Assembly: GCA_030762935.1 (NCBI GenBank)
Contig: CM060888.1
Coordinates: 118,059,468-118,123,467 of the forward strand
From: Hymenopus coronatus
Lineage: Eukaryota > Arthropoda > Insecta > Mantodea > Hymenopodidae
Length of the DNA stretch: 64,000 nt
Reading direction: 5' to 3'
Part shown: in pieces, positions 1-12,505 of the stretch
How positions within the stretch are numbered: the stretch's first letter is position 1
Layout: the number at the start of each line of letters is the position of its first letter
Translations under genes and position numbers: made by a program
The notes under the pieces: generated by a model
What the model was told of the DNA's origin: nothing
Databases searched by the model: none
What the model saw: only the letters and a program-made list of their open reading frames with translations

Positions 1-349
1 GCAATGTTCTCACCCTGTTTCCTAAAATAGCTGTGTATATTTGTTTCCTGGTTCCACGGCATAGTTAAAGCTGCAACTGGGGTGTAATTTCAATCAAGTC
101 ATGTGTATAATACAAATACCTTGATATTACAGGCCTTCCACTGCACCAGGAAATGGAGGAATTTAATATCAGTCAGTTTTGATTTAATAAGCGCTCTTTT
201 TTTACAGGTAAGGAGTGGCTGATTTCTACTCTTAACCTAGATTGCGAAGGAGGAGTCCGGAGCTACTACATAGGCATGTGAGTGTAAGAATATGTAACAT
301 ACAGATGTCCCAGAACTGCTCTCTGCTACGACATACCTACAAAATACAA
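1..349. other. AT-rich DNA, nothing recognised
   Basis: No repeat end, tRNA-like box or protein-like reading frame is visible in this stretch. A short frame running from here into the next repeat fragment is repeat-derived and not credible as a gene. Confidence 0.5.
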
Positions 350-450
350 TGCTATTACGTTCTAGGTAGAGAGAGTATTGCATTTCACGCAAAACGTTTT
401 TATGACTTCACTGGAAATGGATGATTTGAAACCGCCTGAATCCAAAATAA
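350..450 (-). repeat. THR fragment, right end
   Basis: Read on the minus strand this matches about 100 bp of the THR right end: a degraded terminal hairpin (TAGAGAGAGTATTG), the GCATTTCACGCAAAA block, the ACTGGAAAT block and CCTGAATCCAAAA. The match then runs straight into an ATA microsatellite, so the rest of the copy is missing or replaced by simple repeat. Confidence 0.7.
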
Positions 451-495
451 TAATAATAGAAGTAATAATAATAATAATAATAATAATAATAGAAT
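447..495. repeat. (ATA)n microsatellite
   Basis: An imperfect run of ATA/TAATAA units. It starts exactly where the THR fragment breaks off, as if the poly-A-like part of the element seeded the expansion. Confidence 0.9.
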
Positions 496-1680
496 AAAAA
501 GAAATAGGTCTTGATGTATGCTCATTTTCTCTCTTTCTCTCTCTCCCTAACAATAGCTGTACAAAACTTTTAGTAATAAAATAATAGGTTTCTATGAACT
601 TGTCTTGTACTTATAGTTTATCGGAGGTTGAAAAAAAAAGGTCCTCGTATTTTTTACTTAAGGCGTATGAATTTATTCTACCCAAGTTACTGCAAATCTC
701 TCTAGAAAAGCGTTTTACTTGTAGTGATTAAAGAAACCAGAATTAAATTAAATATGGAATACTTTTATTTTAAGTTTAGTTTTTTTTAAAATTAAAGAAA
801 ACACCTGCACGTACTAGCACAGTTTTACCTATGCCAGATTCCGACCGCATAGTTCCTCTTATTTGCAATTTAATTTTGTGCAGCACGAGAAATGGAGCAC
901 CGTTAAACAGATGTAGATATCGAGTAACTACAGTTATGAATTTTATGACGGAAAAAATTGCAAAAGCAAGGAGTATATAAATATTTATGAAGAATCAAGC
1001 GTAGGAATCTGGTACTCTGCCAAAAGAGTACGATTTAAAAAGTTACTTGGACAGAAGCTGACCGCATTGCGTAGGCCAATTTTGCTAGACAGGAGGAAGT
1101 TGCCTATTCAAGAGCATCAAATATTTTATCGTTAAAATTATACGTTTGTAGAAGGTAATAATAATAATTATCTCTCAGATACACTGATGCAAATGAGCCC
1201 TTCGAGTATACGAATTTGTAGAATGTGTTTGTCAAGTTAGCATGGTCCACACAACATGTCAAGTGTGTTTTTGTGTTTAAAATATTTGAAAGAGTCTTTA
1301 AATTTCTATAAAACCTATGGAAATAAATGTTAGGAAATATAGAAATGCTTAAATAGGATTTATGTTAACTAAATTAGAAAAATATAAGTATTTTATAATC
1401 TTCTGGCGTTTCAGCCAAAAAAAAATTATTTGGAATTAATTTCAAACCAGTTCATAAAGACGTAACAAGTTTTTACGTCTACAACATTTTTTTTCTTAAT
1501 CCAATCAAACCGTGGTTTAGAATAAGGCTCAGTTTAGGATTCAAAGAGAAGCTAAGAGGAAAGTGTCCTGAAAGATTTTTTATGACGTGTGTCTCTTGTA
1601 GCAGAATCTCGAATCTTAAATAAACCAAACATCTTAAAAATATGTCGTCAAAAGCATTTGTCTGTTCACTATACATTTAG

Positions 1681-1726
1681 TTTCTCATCACCAGAGCTAG
1701 GAATTTCTCATCACCAGAGCTAGGAA
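1681..1726. repeat. Perfect 23-bp tandem duplication
   Basis: Two adjacent, identical 23-bp units beginning TTTCTCATCACCAGAGCTAG, at 1681-1703 and 1704-1726. Identity is complete, which suggests a recent slippage or end-joining duplication. Confidence 0.95.
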
Positions 1727-2536
1727 GCTCGCAGCGTTTTCCGTTCCGCAATATAGGTTGCGGCCGGCCATCTCGCCGCATCAAAACAAATCATACATAA
1801 GAATGCAGGGGGGAGAGGTAAACAAACATGCTGTCAAGTAAACAGCACTGTTTCCAGAGAACAAAAATTACTTATAAGACATTCGCTAATGCATACATAT
1901 TTAGATCATTAATTATGTACACCATACAAATATATATACAGGCTGACTCTGATTTCCTTCTTTATGTATGTGCATTATGAAAACACCCAAGCAATTATAG
2001 CACGGAGTGTAGTATTTATTGATCAAATGTAAAATAATATCCAAATAATAAAAGTAATTTCTTAAACATCTTAAGACTCTTACTAAGTGAAAACCAAAGC
2101 AGGAATTAAATGAAATCTTTACTCAGGTGCAGCCGTATTACTAAAAACAATAATGTACTTCTGAAGCCTTTCAAATGAAAAACTCATTTTACGTTCCAAC
2201 AAACAAGATGTGTAATGTAAAAAAGTTCATTCCACTCGTATGATGTGATCGGGGCATATTTGAAATATGTTATTAGTTCCGTATCAGCATCACCAAGCAA
2301 ATAGCATTTATTGGTTTCTAAAAGTGCAGCTTGTATGCGACACATCACACTGAACCCTGCATTCTTTTCAATTACACTATTAATTTTCATCTTTATTTCA
2401 GGTAGCAATCTCAACATCTAATTTTTATCTCCGTTTCCGTTCCTGTCTGCCTCCTTACTGACTATTCCCTATTTTGCCTCTCTATGCCTTCTCATTTCAC
2501 CATACGCTTGTTATTTCTCCTTTCCGCCTGCGACAT

Positions 2537-2538
<2 letters not shown>

Positions 2539-2591
<53 letters not shown>

Positions 2592-2592
2592 C
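2539..2592. repeat. (CT)n and (CTAT)n compound microsatellite
   Basis: About 18 CT units are followed directly by CTAT units. It is a pure compound microsatellite in otherwise single-copy DNA. Confidence 0.95.
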
Positions 2593-3936
2593 TTTCTGTG
2601 CAAATTATTAATGTCACAGAATATTTCTAAAACCAGTATTAATATAAACATAAGTAAAAGTGTGCCTCTTCCTTAAGCTTAGAACATAATTGGAACTATA
2701 TTGTTGCTCGTGATGGTTTAACATCGTAATAACTTCACTATTCATTTATGGATATTTTGTAAAAAGAACAAAATATGTTATAAGCGCTATGCTTTCAAAC
2801 CTTAGTTGCATAGCACTTTAAATATTTACTACAGGAAATATCTTAGTTCTTAGAATCGCATCTTTGGACAGAGTGATCAAGATGGCATATAGCCGTTTTC
2901 TGGCTATGTTATATTCTAAGTTTCATAACAGTTGGTTTGGATATGATTGAGTGAAGAGATAACAAGACTTCGTATTTGCATATATATGTCCATATATATT
3001 ACATTGCATGCATATATGTAAATATAATTCCTGGTTTTGGTTAGTCCATATACATTTAGTTATTCTTAAATAATTGTTCACTGAAAATAGAAAATTACCT
3101 AGAAACTTTCTGTTATAGTTACATTAAATGTAATTGTTAGGTTATACTCTTTACAATTGTGTTTGCTGAAGTGACTGTCTGTCACCCTTCATGATCTTCA
3201 CGAATGCATTGATAATAGCCTTTAATTTATAATTCAATGTTGGTTGTTATTTATGCATACGTTCACTTGATTTTTATTACTTAATTAATTCTGTCTCGTC
3301 ATGTTTTACAATGATCCTTAGCAGGAATTCCATTTGCACTCCTTTCCAGTCAACAGTGGACCGTTATTTCTGTGATATGCGGTGGAAAAAATTAGTTTTC
3401 GTTTTTAATCTGAATCATAAGTGTAGTAATTCTATCTATTGGAGCTATAGTTGCAAAGATTTCACACAAAACAATGTACCTACCTATTTCGCAATGTACC
3501 CATAAAAGGTTGTCTTGAAGAGCATCTTAAGCATATTCTAGAGGTTCGTTCCTGATGATCGGACATGCCCTTGCTTCTAGCACTTCACCGCGGAGCAGGA
3601 GAGGACCAGTGTGACCGACAGGAGTTAAGAGCAACAAGTGGCATCGTACTTGTGTTTACCTCGTTTCTTGCTACGATGTGAGGTAACGATTGCATATCGT
3701 TTGTATAGCGTATGGAATATTCTGAGTAACGTTACTAACTATAAGTTCATTCACATTTGTCAAATCAGTTCTCAACAGGAGCGTATTTAAGGGGGGAGTC
3801 GAAGGGTCCCTGACTCCCTAAAATCCCTTTCTTTGGCACTACAGATGGTAAAATACATTTATAAACATAAGTAATTGCACAGCTTTTATCTCAAATTAAC
3901 TCCAGACAGAACTATTTCTTCATTAAGATAACTCTT

Positions 3937-4745
3937 TTTACTTTCTCTATACGTGCTATGCATATAGTGTACAGAGAAAGTATTATATTCCACCCAAAAA
4001 TTCGCTACCGAGATGTCACCGGAAATATATGTTTTGAGACCCCCTGAGTCCAAAAAAGCAGTTTTAAAAAAATATGTGTGTGTCTGAGAACAGCATAACT
4101 CAAAACCGAAAAGACCACTAAATCGCAAATTTGACATTTGGGTTTAGTATTTTCGAAAAAATGTTCTTAAAGTGTTTTTAATTTTTTCTCAAAAATGGCT
4201 GTAACGATTTTGATGAAAATACCGTATGTTAAAAAATGTACATACCAAATAAAATGTACATCATGCATTTTCTGGGAATAGCCTCTAAAGATCTCTTTAT
4301 CCTGAATGAATTTTGCCCGTTTTGCTTAATTGCTAAACAGTAAGAGATAGGCTAAAACTTACTACACACAAAATGCGAATCTCGTCAAAATACATATTTT
4401 ATGTCATTTAAGTTTTTGTTGTGGAGGTAACCATCTCCGAAATATTCCTTGTTATTGATTTTAAATATGAACTACTTATACTTTGCTCCATTTTTTCTTT
4501 GTTCTACTCCTGGCCAAGCAAAGAAGCTATTTGCAATGGCAATCGCATAACGATAGATTTTAAAACATTTGACTATCACTTTAGCATAATGCATTCCTTT
4601 AGTTCCCTTCTACTTATAAGGAACTAAGTAATAAGAACATTCTGTTAATGTTTATGTCGATTAACATTGTGTAGAAAGAAGAATAATCTTTTGTAAGACG
4701 TTTGTAGGATAGCTAGAGAATGTCACGTCAGTGTAACACATCAGG
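3937..4745 (-). repeat. THR copy, both ends present
   Basis: Minus-strand copy. The right-end hairpin is at 3937-3987, followed by the conserved block ending CCCCTGAGTCCAAAAAA, a short TG-rich stretch, the AACGATTTTGATGAAAAT block (about 4205), the AATAGCCTCTAAAGA block and the left end at about 4711-4745 (AGAGAATGTCACGTCAGTG...CATCAGG). The central part around 4110-4160 is shortened and scrambled compared with other copies. The protein-like frame at 3886-4137 is only a translation of this repeat. Confidence 0.85.
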
Positions 4746-7215
4746 TTTTCTCTAAGGAGATTTTTCTTAAGACAAACTCACAACATATAGAAGCTATACA
4801 GATAAAACTTTTCTTGTTCTCTATAGTATCAATAATTTAAGCATTTTGCTAGTTTTCACAAAAGTAAATTTGTCCACACTAACCCTTGTTTTCACTTATT
4901 TTATTCTCGTTATAAGTATGATATTCCGGCAACCATCATTTTATTAAAATTTACATGCATTTATTAATGCGCCGTTTTTTTTGTTTTTTTTTTTTTTGTT
5001 TTTTTTTTTTTGGCCTACTATATTTTTCATAGCTCCAAAGCTTTAAAAGTGTGGATATGTAAGCACAAATTCGTTCATGGTCAGCAGGACCATTATTGTA
5101 TTGCGTTGTTTGAACATAATTATAATAGTCTAGGATCATACAATCATATAACTGCTACTTAGCTGTAGGCGCAAAATTAAATTTTAAGTGCATAACATTT
5201 ATTTATGATTAAATTAAGTTTTCTTTTGTTAGTAGATTATACCAGCGTACACAATATAAACAGGAAATGTTGTGTGCAACTAGTGGAAAAAATAAATTTG
5301 ACTCATAAAAAATGAATAAAAAAAAAAAAGGATTGTGCAACGTGGTTCTATATTATTCTGGCTGAAATACCACATGGGTGCACTCTAAGAATCGATTTAA
5401 TGACATCAGTGAATTTTGAAATATTATAGAATATTTTAATTGCGCTTTGAATTTCATCGCCACCCGGAAATTCGACAAATGTGGTTTTAAAGATGTAAGT
5501 ATATATGAAAACTTGTTAACATACGTGCAGACTGTAACCTTTCATAATATACCATTAATAAATATCACCAATAACTATTGAATAAGTATTTGTTACGCAA
5601 AAACGCAATGCCACAGCAATTGTCGATTTGGTGTAAGGGAATAGTTTCTATGTCGTGTATTCTAACCTCTCCTCGGCTTGCTTTAATAACAAACATGAAA
5701 AATTTTCTTCTTGACACTCAAAATTGTGATTTAGAAGTTTGTAAGAACCTATCATAGGATATTTTCCAAATATTCTAAATACACACGTTCAGCATCGAAC
5801 ACTTCTGCCATGTTGAATGCAAATAGCGTGGAGCTTTCAACTTAAGGACGCGATTTTTAGTATTTAAATTAACGATGGATATAACGACAACGTTACCATA
5901 ATATGCTTCATATAACGCAATTGCACAAACAACGAATCATTAAGAAATTAATGACGTATGGATACAATAACAAACATCGGTAAAACCGGCCATATCACAA
6001 TTACTGAAGTACATCTGTACTTGCCTTAGTGCCAATTCTCCCTTCTGTTAATTCCAACTATGATATTTATATGCTTTGTTGAGAATAATCATTTCGATGA
6101 GCCTAAAGTCTAATGATGAAGTTACAGACAAGTTTCCTTGTGGCCCAAGAAGAGTTAAATTTTTATTATGAACATGCTTTGCTTTCAAATTGTTTCTTCA
6201 AATTTAAATTGAAAATACTTTTAGACTTGTGAAAAATGAAAAATTCAATTTTTAGGATCAGTTCATATATAGTAGTGGCATTAATTCTGAACATTTTGTT
6301 AAATTAACTTTCAAATTTGAGCAGTGTATTCAACTCTCTCAAGATTATTCTTATTTGATGGATTAAATCCAAGAAGGGTCAACATAATACAGCATTCTAA
6401 CATAAACTTGAGCTAATTTGGCCCTTAATGAAAAATTTGAAAAATATATTATTTTATAAATATATCATATATTTTTATTGTATATGGTGTCCAATATGAA
6501 AATAGGAAGTATGGGTGTCATACCATGATAGAGAAGAATTTGGAGAAATCTATTAATTTTGAGATAAATACACTTGAATGCTTGAGCCCCCTATTATATG
6601 AGAATCATAATTCTTTATATTTAATATTGGATAAATAAATATGTATAACAAAATAGTATAAAATAAAATATATAATTTTGAAATCTAAATTTTATTTTAT
6701 TCTGCGTCCAATGTGAACTATAAAGAATTACTGCTCAAAGTTAGGAAATTACAGGATTTTTAACATTATGGTGTTCATGGTGATATTTGTGGCATAATCC
6801 TAAAATTACTAGATTTGCCAACATTTTGAGCTCTTCTTTATCAACAATAATTACAAGTTTACACTCGACAACATATAAAATATGTACCTAGTACTTTATT
6901 AAACGATATGTTTTCCAAAGTTGGGCGAAATAACTATTAAGGAACAAATTATCTGCAGTTTAGGTATAACATTCAATATTGTATTATGGTAACACTTATC
7001 AGAAAAGAATGATCCTGAATGAGATCTGAATGCAGTACTCAAATTTGAAACTTAATTTAACTGAAAAAGTTTCCAGAGTTAATACCAATATTGCAAACAG
7101 GGAATACAAAACATTAGAGATCTCTCCTTCAGAACAAAAGAGTATACTGTTTATAATACTCTCATGCATACACACACAAACACACATACACGCACACATT
7201 TTTTCCTTGTATTGT
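4746..7215. other. AT-rich DNA, nothing recognised
   Basis: There are no transposon ends and no protein-like frames. It contains a long interrupted T tract at about 4975-5011 and a 12-A run at about 5318. The 6.4-6.7 kb part is extremely AT-rich. Confidence 0.45.
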
Positions 7216-7445
7216 TTTGCAACCCGCATTAACCGGCCGGGAGGGACTCGAGGCGCTGACCACGTCTCACCCTTCAATACTGCACCCCATCCATGACGTC
7301 TGTAGTGGACCGTGATGGGGGACGCAGCGGCCGGGCGGTAGGCCAAGGTTCCCCGTGAGCTGTCGTGCCATGGAGTTAAATGTTTTGCAACTTCCGTCGG
7401 AGTTGGCGCGCAGATTAATGGAATTAGTCCGTTCTTCCAATATAA
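7216..7445 (+). repeat. SINE-C fragment (3' part)
   Basis: The stretch from CCGCATTAACCGGCCGGGAG through CTGACCACGTCTCACCCTTC and CCATCCATGACGTCTG matches the body of the full SINE-C copy at about 38.64-38.94 kb. The tRNA-like head is absent, so this is a 5'-truncated copy. It is markedly more GC-rich than its surroundings. The 166-codon minus-strand frame at 6999-7499 crosses it and is not a gene. Confidence 0.75.
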
Positions 7446-8669
7446 ACTTGCCAAGTTAGTTTCTCCCTGAGACAAGGTAATGGAATTTCTAATAGCCAAC
7501 TTTTGTTACTCACGTGTTTCAATAAATGTGGTTATATCTCGGAAATAAACGCAAAGGTGCGACTGAATTTTAGAGTTATATTAATCATAAATGCCTTAGG
7601 TTTTCAACAAAACCTTCAGTAAAGGCAGGTATTAGAAAAATGTTGCAAAAACCCATAATATACTACTTACCACATATTTGTTACATGGCTCTGGGAAGGT
7701 ATTAAAACTCATAACAAGTCATCATAAATATTGAATAAGGTAGAGCCGAAGGCAGAAAGAAAATTTCTAAGAACATAACATATCTCATGAGCTGCAATTC
7801 CAGATGTACTACTTCGGAAAGTAAACGTTTAAACTATTATTAGATGTAGGCGCTACATATTCGTAATTTATGTGACAGGAATAAGTCTTATAAATCAAAG
7901 GTTTATATCCTTTTCTTGTGCCAGCTGTGTGTTATTACAGAACTAAGGACGTTGCTAAAACAGGTTCCCAAGCGATGCTGATGATGATATATTGTATACT
8001 GTGTTCACGGCGACATGACTACCTTATTCCAAGCAACTAGTAGCGAAAAATTCTCGTAGAAAGTGCTTTCTGATGACAGTTTCAAGAATTACGACAGGTT
8101 AAGCCAATTTCAACCTTCCTACGTGAGAAGTATTATATGATTTACTCTCATGGAAAAATTACATATCTAATAGAAGCTTAAAATATTAACAAGTGTGTAT
8201 ACATTCCGGAAGTATGGACTGAATACACCTACCTTGCCTTCCCTGGACTATCTGTCTAACGTCCATTGTCACATTAACGTTTCAGATTGAGTTGAGATTC
8301 TTTAAGTCAAAGTAAATCGAAAACAAAAATACATTGTCTGTATTTTTCTACCACAGATACACGTTGACAATCGTGAACAAAACTAATTAAAAATTAGAAC
8401 GATATACTAAAACTCTCCTTGGCATACATTAGTGTTTAAAAAGTATTTATCGAGAAAAGTTACATTTTTTATGCATCATCTCCTTTACTTGAAGCACCCA
8501 TCTCTGGAAAAAATGAAAACTAACTGCGGTTACACCAACGAAAAAACCTTGCGCTACGTCATCGAGCGGCTTCTACTATTTTGAAATTTATGTAAACACT
8601 GCAACGCCTATTTGCATATTACTGTGATGGAAAGTTATGTTGCATATGAGCTACCCCATTTTCCTGCAT
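7446..8669. other. AT-rich DNA, nothing recognised
   Basis: No repeat family member or protein-like frame is recognised. Short frames only. Confidence 0.4.
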
Positions 8670-9030
8670 ACAAATTCAACAAGACGGAACAATGCCACAT
8701 GCCTACAGCACGGATATCGATGGGAGTTATTCGAAGATAGTTTGGCAACCGCGTTATTTTAAGGAATGGTCACATTACATGGTCCCCGAGATCGCTTGAC
8801 CTAACAGTGTGAGACTGTTTTTCTTTCTTATGGGGCCATTTTAAGAGCGAAGTTTAATGTTATGGACCTGGTATATAAAAAGAACTTAAACGAAGAATAC
8901 GAGAAGAACTCGCCAAGGTTGCTGTTAAAATGTTGGGTTGAGCTATGCATAACGCCCCTATCAGTAATGTGTGCGCAAAGGGAATGCTCATCAATCGGAT
9001 GTGATACTCAAGAGATAACATTCAGTAATG
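8670..9030 (+). pseudogene. Mariner-superfamily transposase relic, C-terminal part
   Basis: Translated in shifting plus frames, the segment matches the end of a Tc1/mariner-superfamily transposase. A Q/K-DG/TE-x-MPH-like patch (about 8680) corresponds to the family's Q-DGAPPH block. About 30 codons later comes W-S-PRSLDLT followed by F-FLWGHFKSEV (about 8775-8850), the hallmark around the last catalytic acid. An RRIREELAKVAVKML-like helical tail follows at 8885-8940. Several frameshifts and at least one in-frame stop break the frame, and no N-terminal half or terminal repeats are visible nearby. The family would cut and paste DNA at TA sites, but this copy is dead. It belongs to a different lineage from the two mariners at 11.3 and 28.6 kb. 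The superfamily call is fairly sure; the exact family is not. Confidence 0.65.
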
Positions 9031-9165
9031 GCATACTCTGTATTATACATTGACATTAATATGTCTTAAAAAAATATGTTCCTTCGTTATCTACATTCCA
9101 AAATGTTACGTTTTTTGAATCATTCTGCATGCACAAAAATATCATATATGTTTTAAATTAATTCT

Positions 9166-9168
<3 letters not shown>

Positions 9169-9210
<42 letters not shown>
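9169..9210. repeat. (TA)n microsatellite, 21 units
   Basis: An uninterrupted TA run of 42 bases. It can extrude as a cruciform, and its length in an assembly is often unreliable. Confidence 0.98.
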
Positions 9211-9212
<2 letters not shown>

Positions 9213-9347
9213 GCTTTGAAAATTTGATTGTCATGATGTAATTATTCAAAAATTAATATCGTATAGTTCAATTTAAGTAGTTCATTAATGACTTTTACAG
9301 CGGGTTTTAATTAATATATACTAATTCCAAACTAAATAAATGTTGTA

Positions 9348-9376
9348 TATTATTATTATTATTATTATTATTATTT
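9348..9376. repeat. (ATT)n microsatellite
   Basis: Nine to ten ATT units in AT-rich surroundings. Confidence 0.95.
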
Positions 9377-9892
9377 TGCTTAAAAATGTATACATCATGA
9401 ATATTATTGTATAATACCTATCTACCTAGCTACTAAACATTTCACAAAGTTTCATTTCGTCATTTTTATTCTTTTAATTGTAAAAGTATATCGCGTGGAA
9501 CAATCTGAAAATGAGAATGTATTGAAAAACGGAAAAGCTGAGAAAATACTTAAAATTATAACGTTAAAGTAGTATGCTTCCTGACTATGCTGTATAAAAC
9601 ACTAATAAATGTTTTAATGTAGTAACTACTACAATTTTATAGAAATCAAGGCCCATTTATTTCAAGACATATTTAATTCCTATAAGATTTACTATATGGT
9701 AAAATGCCGACGTGACATTAAACTCCCTTATAGACTCACATATTTCCCAGTAAGCCACAAAGAGAGCTAAAATTATATTTGAAATGGCATACCCCAATGT
9801 AAACTTAGAATGTCGTAAGTAATTTTAAATCCCAGGCTTCATAGTTTAACCAGCTATTAAATCAATGGAACTTAATTTTTTTTTCCACAGAA

Positions 9893-9980
9893 GCCATGTG
9901 TAGAACAAGGTTTGGAAAGATACAGTAAAAGTTACTGTCATATGTAGCCCGCAGATCCTCCGGTTTGTTCTACACATAGC
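9893..9980. repeat. Inverted repeat, 16-bp arms
   Basis: Left arm GCCATGTGTAGAACAA (9893-9908) pairs with right arm TTGTTCTACACATAGC (9965-9980) with one mismatch, enclosing 56 bases. No flanking target duplication was found. It could be the remains of a small foldback element or chance. Confidence 0.7.
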
Positions 9981-9997
9981 TTGTATGAAAAACTATA

Positions 9998-10731
9998 ATG
10001 CGTTCTGCTCACATGGCTTTCTCTACAACTCTGCAACAAATTATTGTTAAAAGGCGTATGCTTCTATTTGCTTCATTCTAATCGAAATAAAAATAGCAAT
10101 TACTTGCTTATTTGTAAGTAGAAGCGAAATAAGGGAGTACCATAGGCTAAAGTGATAGGTAAAAGCTAGTGGCTATGTGACTGAAGTTCTTTTATTTGCA
10201 TGGACAGGAGTTGACAAATTCCTGTATGAGAAAAGTATAAGTAATTTGAAGCTGAGACTAAAAACAAGGAATATCTCAAAAACGATCAAATCCACGAAAA
10301 AATATATAAAACATAAATTGTGTGTTTTAACGTGCTCTACATTTTTGTATAGTAAGTTTTTGTCCATCTCTTAACAGTTTAGCAGTTATGCAAAATTCCG
10401 TAAAACTCATCCAGAATAATGTAGTCTTCTGAGGCCATTTGATGAGAATTCAAGATATACATTTTATTTGTCAGGCAAATATCTTTAATATACGATGTTT
10501 TAACGTAAATCATTAGAGCTATTTTCGAGAAAACCAAAATGTTCTAAAAACGTTCCATGTAAAACGCATTTGGGGGTGGGGGGATTTTCTTCAAAATCTT
10601 CGTGTCGCATCCTTGGAAGATAACAAACCTAAATACAAAGTTGAGCTATGCTGACCACAGACACCGCACGCACACATGGGTGGAATACAATACCATCTCT
10701 ATACACTACGTACATAGTACGTAGAGAGTAA
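9998..10731 (+). repeat. THR copy, both ends present
   Basis: The left end at 9998 reads GTTCTGCTCACATGGCTTTC, followed by CTACAACTCTGCAACAAATT. The body contains AATATCTCAAAAACGATC (about 10270), the TTAGCAGTTATGCAAAATTC block, the AATCATTAGAGC block, the GGGGGATTTTC block and a short CACACG tract. The terminal hairpin at 10695-10731 is ACACTACGTACATAGTACGT plus AGAGAGTAAA. The two overlapping opposite-strand frames at 10173-10374 are repeat-derived. Confidence 0.88.
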
Positions 10732-11283
10732 AGAAGCAATTCATTTTCATATTAATATCTACAGTAGTTTAAAATTACAGAAGCCTAAAATTGTCTGCAT
10801 TCTAAATAGTCTCAATACTAAATAGTCTTTACTACTGTGAAAAGCTTTGCCCTAAGACGCGCGTTAAAAGCACTTGTAAAGGTTTTCCATTGTCTGCTCT
10901 GTTAGATATAAAGATGCAGGAAAGGAAATAAGAAAGCATCCTTTCCCCCTCTGCTCTTCCCTTGGGTGTCATCCCATTTTTTGGTCCGCTGGTGCCGCGA
11001 TACCGTAGCATTGATTCATCGCGCGCAAAAGAAGGTGGAGCTATTCTTCCAGCATCTTTTTGTTTACATAAACAATGGCGTGCAAACATTGCCACGACAT
11101 TAAGCGAACTCTACAAGCTTTGAATGTATAAGTAATGTTCAATTTACAGTGTTCTTTTCGCAAAATCCGCTACCGCGTTTCACGACATTCCATGAGAAAA
11201 TTTTGAGCATGACGCAGAGTATAATTTTCAAGTAAATGTCTCATGTGTTTTCTTTGGATTTTTGTCTAGATTTTGTGAAAATT
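10732..11283. other. Unassigned DNA left of mariner
   Basis: An 87-codon frame on the minus strand (10832-11095) has mixed composition and no recognisable motif. I do not call it a gene. Confidence 0.35.
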
Positions 11284-11461
11284 CGAGGGTCGGTTGATAA
11301 GTCCTGGGCCTCACATAGATATGGCGCCACTAGGCGAGTTAGACAGTAGCATCGTATAGTTTAACTCTAGACTAGCTTGTGTACATAGTTACAGGTCAAT
11401 AGCTTGTTTAGTTTTCAAATGACAGCATTTTAAACAAGACAACCTTAGAGTTTTCACAAAA

Positions 11462-12171
11462 ATGGAGGATTTGGAAAAACGAGCAGTAATTAAACACTTC
11501 CATTTGAAAGGCTTAACGCCTAAAGAAATCAAGGAGAAAATGGACAGTACATTGAAAGACTCTGCTCTTTCATATTCGATGATTAAAAGGTGGGTTGCAG
11601 AGTTTAAAATGGGACGTACGAGCACTAGTGATGAGCTTCGCTCTGGACGTCCTGTAGAAGTGACAACTCCAGAGATCAATGAAAAAATTCATCGTTTAGT
11701 ACTGGAAGATCGCAGATTAAAGTTGTTTGAGCATATCATTTTGAACATATCAAAAGAACATGGGTAATATTTTAAGTAATGTTTTGGGCTTTCACAAGGT
11801 CTATGCAAGATGGGTGGCGCGTGTGTTGACATCTGATCAAAAGCTGCAAAAAAAAAAAAAAAAATGTTTATGTTAATATAAATCACAGTTAATTTTTGAG
11901 ACGGTTATTACCATGGATGAAACTTGGATATATCACTACACTCCAGAAAGTAAATCAGAGTCAAAACAGTGGATTGCGCCAGGTGAACTAACTTCAAAAA
12001 AGGCAAAGTCTATTTTGTCAGCTAACAAGGTTATGGCGAGTGTTTTCTGGGATGCACAGGGAATTATTTTTATTGACTACTTGGAAAAGCGTAAAAGTGT
12101 CACTGGTGATACTACGCAAGCTTACTGCTACGTTTGAATGATGAGGGGAAAAGAACAAGACCTCATTTGAC

Positions 12172-12202
<31 letters not shown>

Positions 12203-12505
12203 TTTCATCACTACAATGCTCCGGCCTATCGTTTAGTCATTGTTATGGGAAAAATGTGCGAATTAAAGTTGGAATTATTGGATATCCACCCTATTCGCCA
12301 GATCTAGCACCCAGTGACTATCACCGTTCCCAAACCTCAAAATATTTCTTGGAGCACGAAGATTTCACAGCAGCGAGGAGGTCATTGATGAAGTAAACAA
12401 CTGTGCTGAGGAACTGGATAGATCGCAATACAGAGATGATTTAATTAAATTATAACATCGATATGACAAATGCATTAGCCTTTCTGGAGATTATGCTGAG
12501 AAATA
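11462..12505 (+). pseudogene. Mariner transposase, frameshifted
   Basis: The gene starts at the ATG at 11462. About 100 codons follow, covering the N-terminal DNA-binding part with its two helix-turn-helix regions ([18 protein letters not shown], then [12 protein letters not shown] and the SGRPVE linker). The frame is lost after about 11764 and resumes at 11913 with the catalytic core (MDETWIYHYTPES, first catalytic D present). It shifts again after 12137. In the last part the HDNA-type block reads HYNAP, so the second catalytic D is replaced by Y. The PYSPDLAPSDYH block near 12290-12320 keeps the third D. The ending near 12500 (DYAEK) is typical of mariners. A-tracts of 17 and 28 bases at 11848 and 12172 lie at breaks. 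Two normal roles are recognisable (TIR binding, then cleavage at TA), but this copy cannot make an active enzyme. Confidence 0.9.
12172..12199. repeat. 28-base A tract inside mariner
   Basis: A run of 28 A interrupts the transposase frame. A shorter 17-A run sits at 11848-11864. Mariners do not normally carry such tracts, so they arose by slippage after insertion or reflect low sequence accuracy here. Confidence 0.9.

Larger units (their letters stand above)
496..3936. other. AT-rich DNA with few small repeats
   Basis: Apart from the 23-bp duplication near 1.7 kb and the CT tract near 2.55 kb listed separately, nothing is recognised. The open frames here (60-77 codons) are short, show no domain-like pattern and are expected by chance in AT-rich sequence. 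A slightly more GC-rich patch lies around 1.73-1.80 kb (GGCCGGCC) and another around 3.55-3.65 kb, without assignable function. Confidence 0.45.
9031..9997. other. AT-rich DNA with microsatellites and an inverted repeat
   Basis: Apart from the TA and ATT microsatellites and the inverted repeat at 9893-9980, listed separately, nothing is recognised. Confidence 0.45.

Noticed and set aside
6999..7499. 166-codon minus-strand frame
   Set aside because: It is antisense to the SINE-C fragment and to TG/CA-rich DNA and has no domain.
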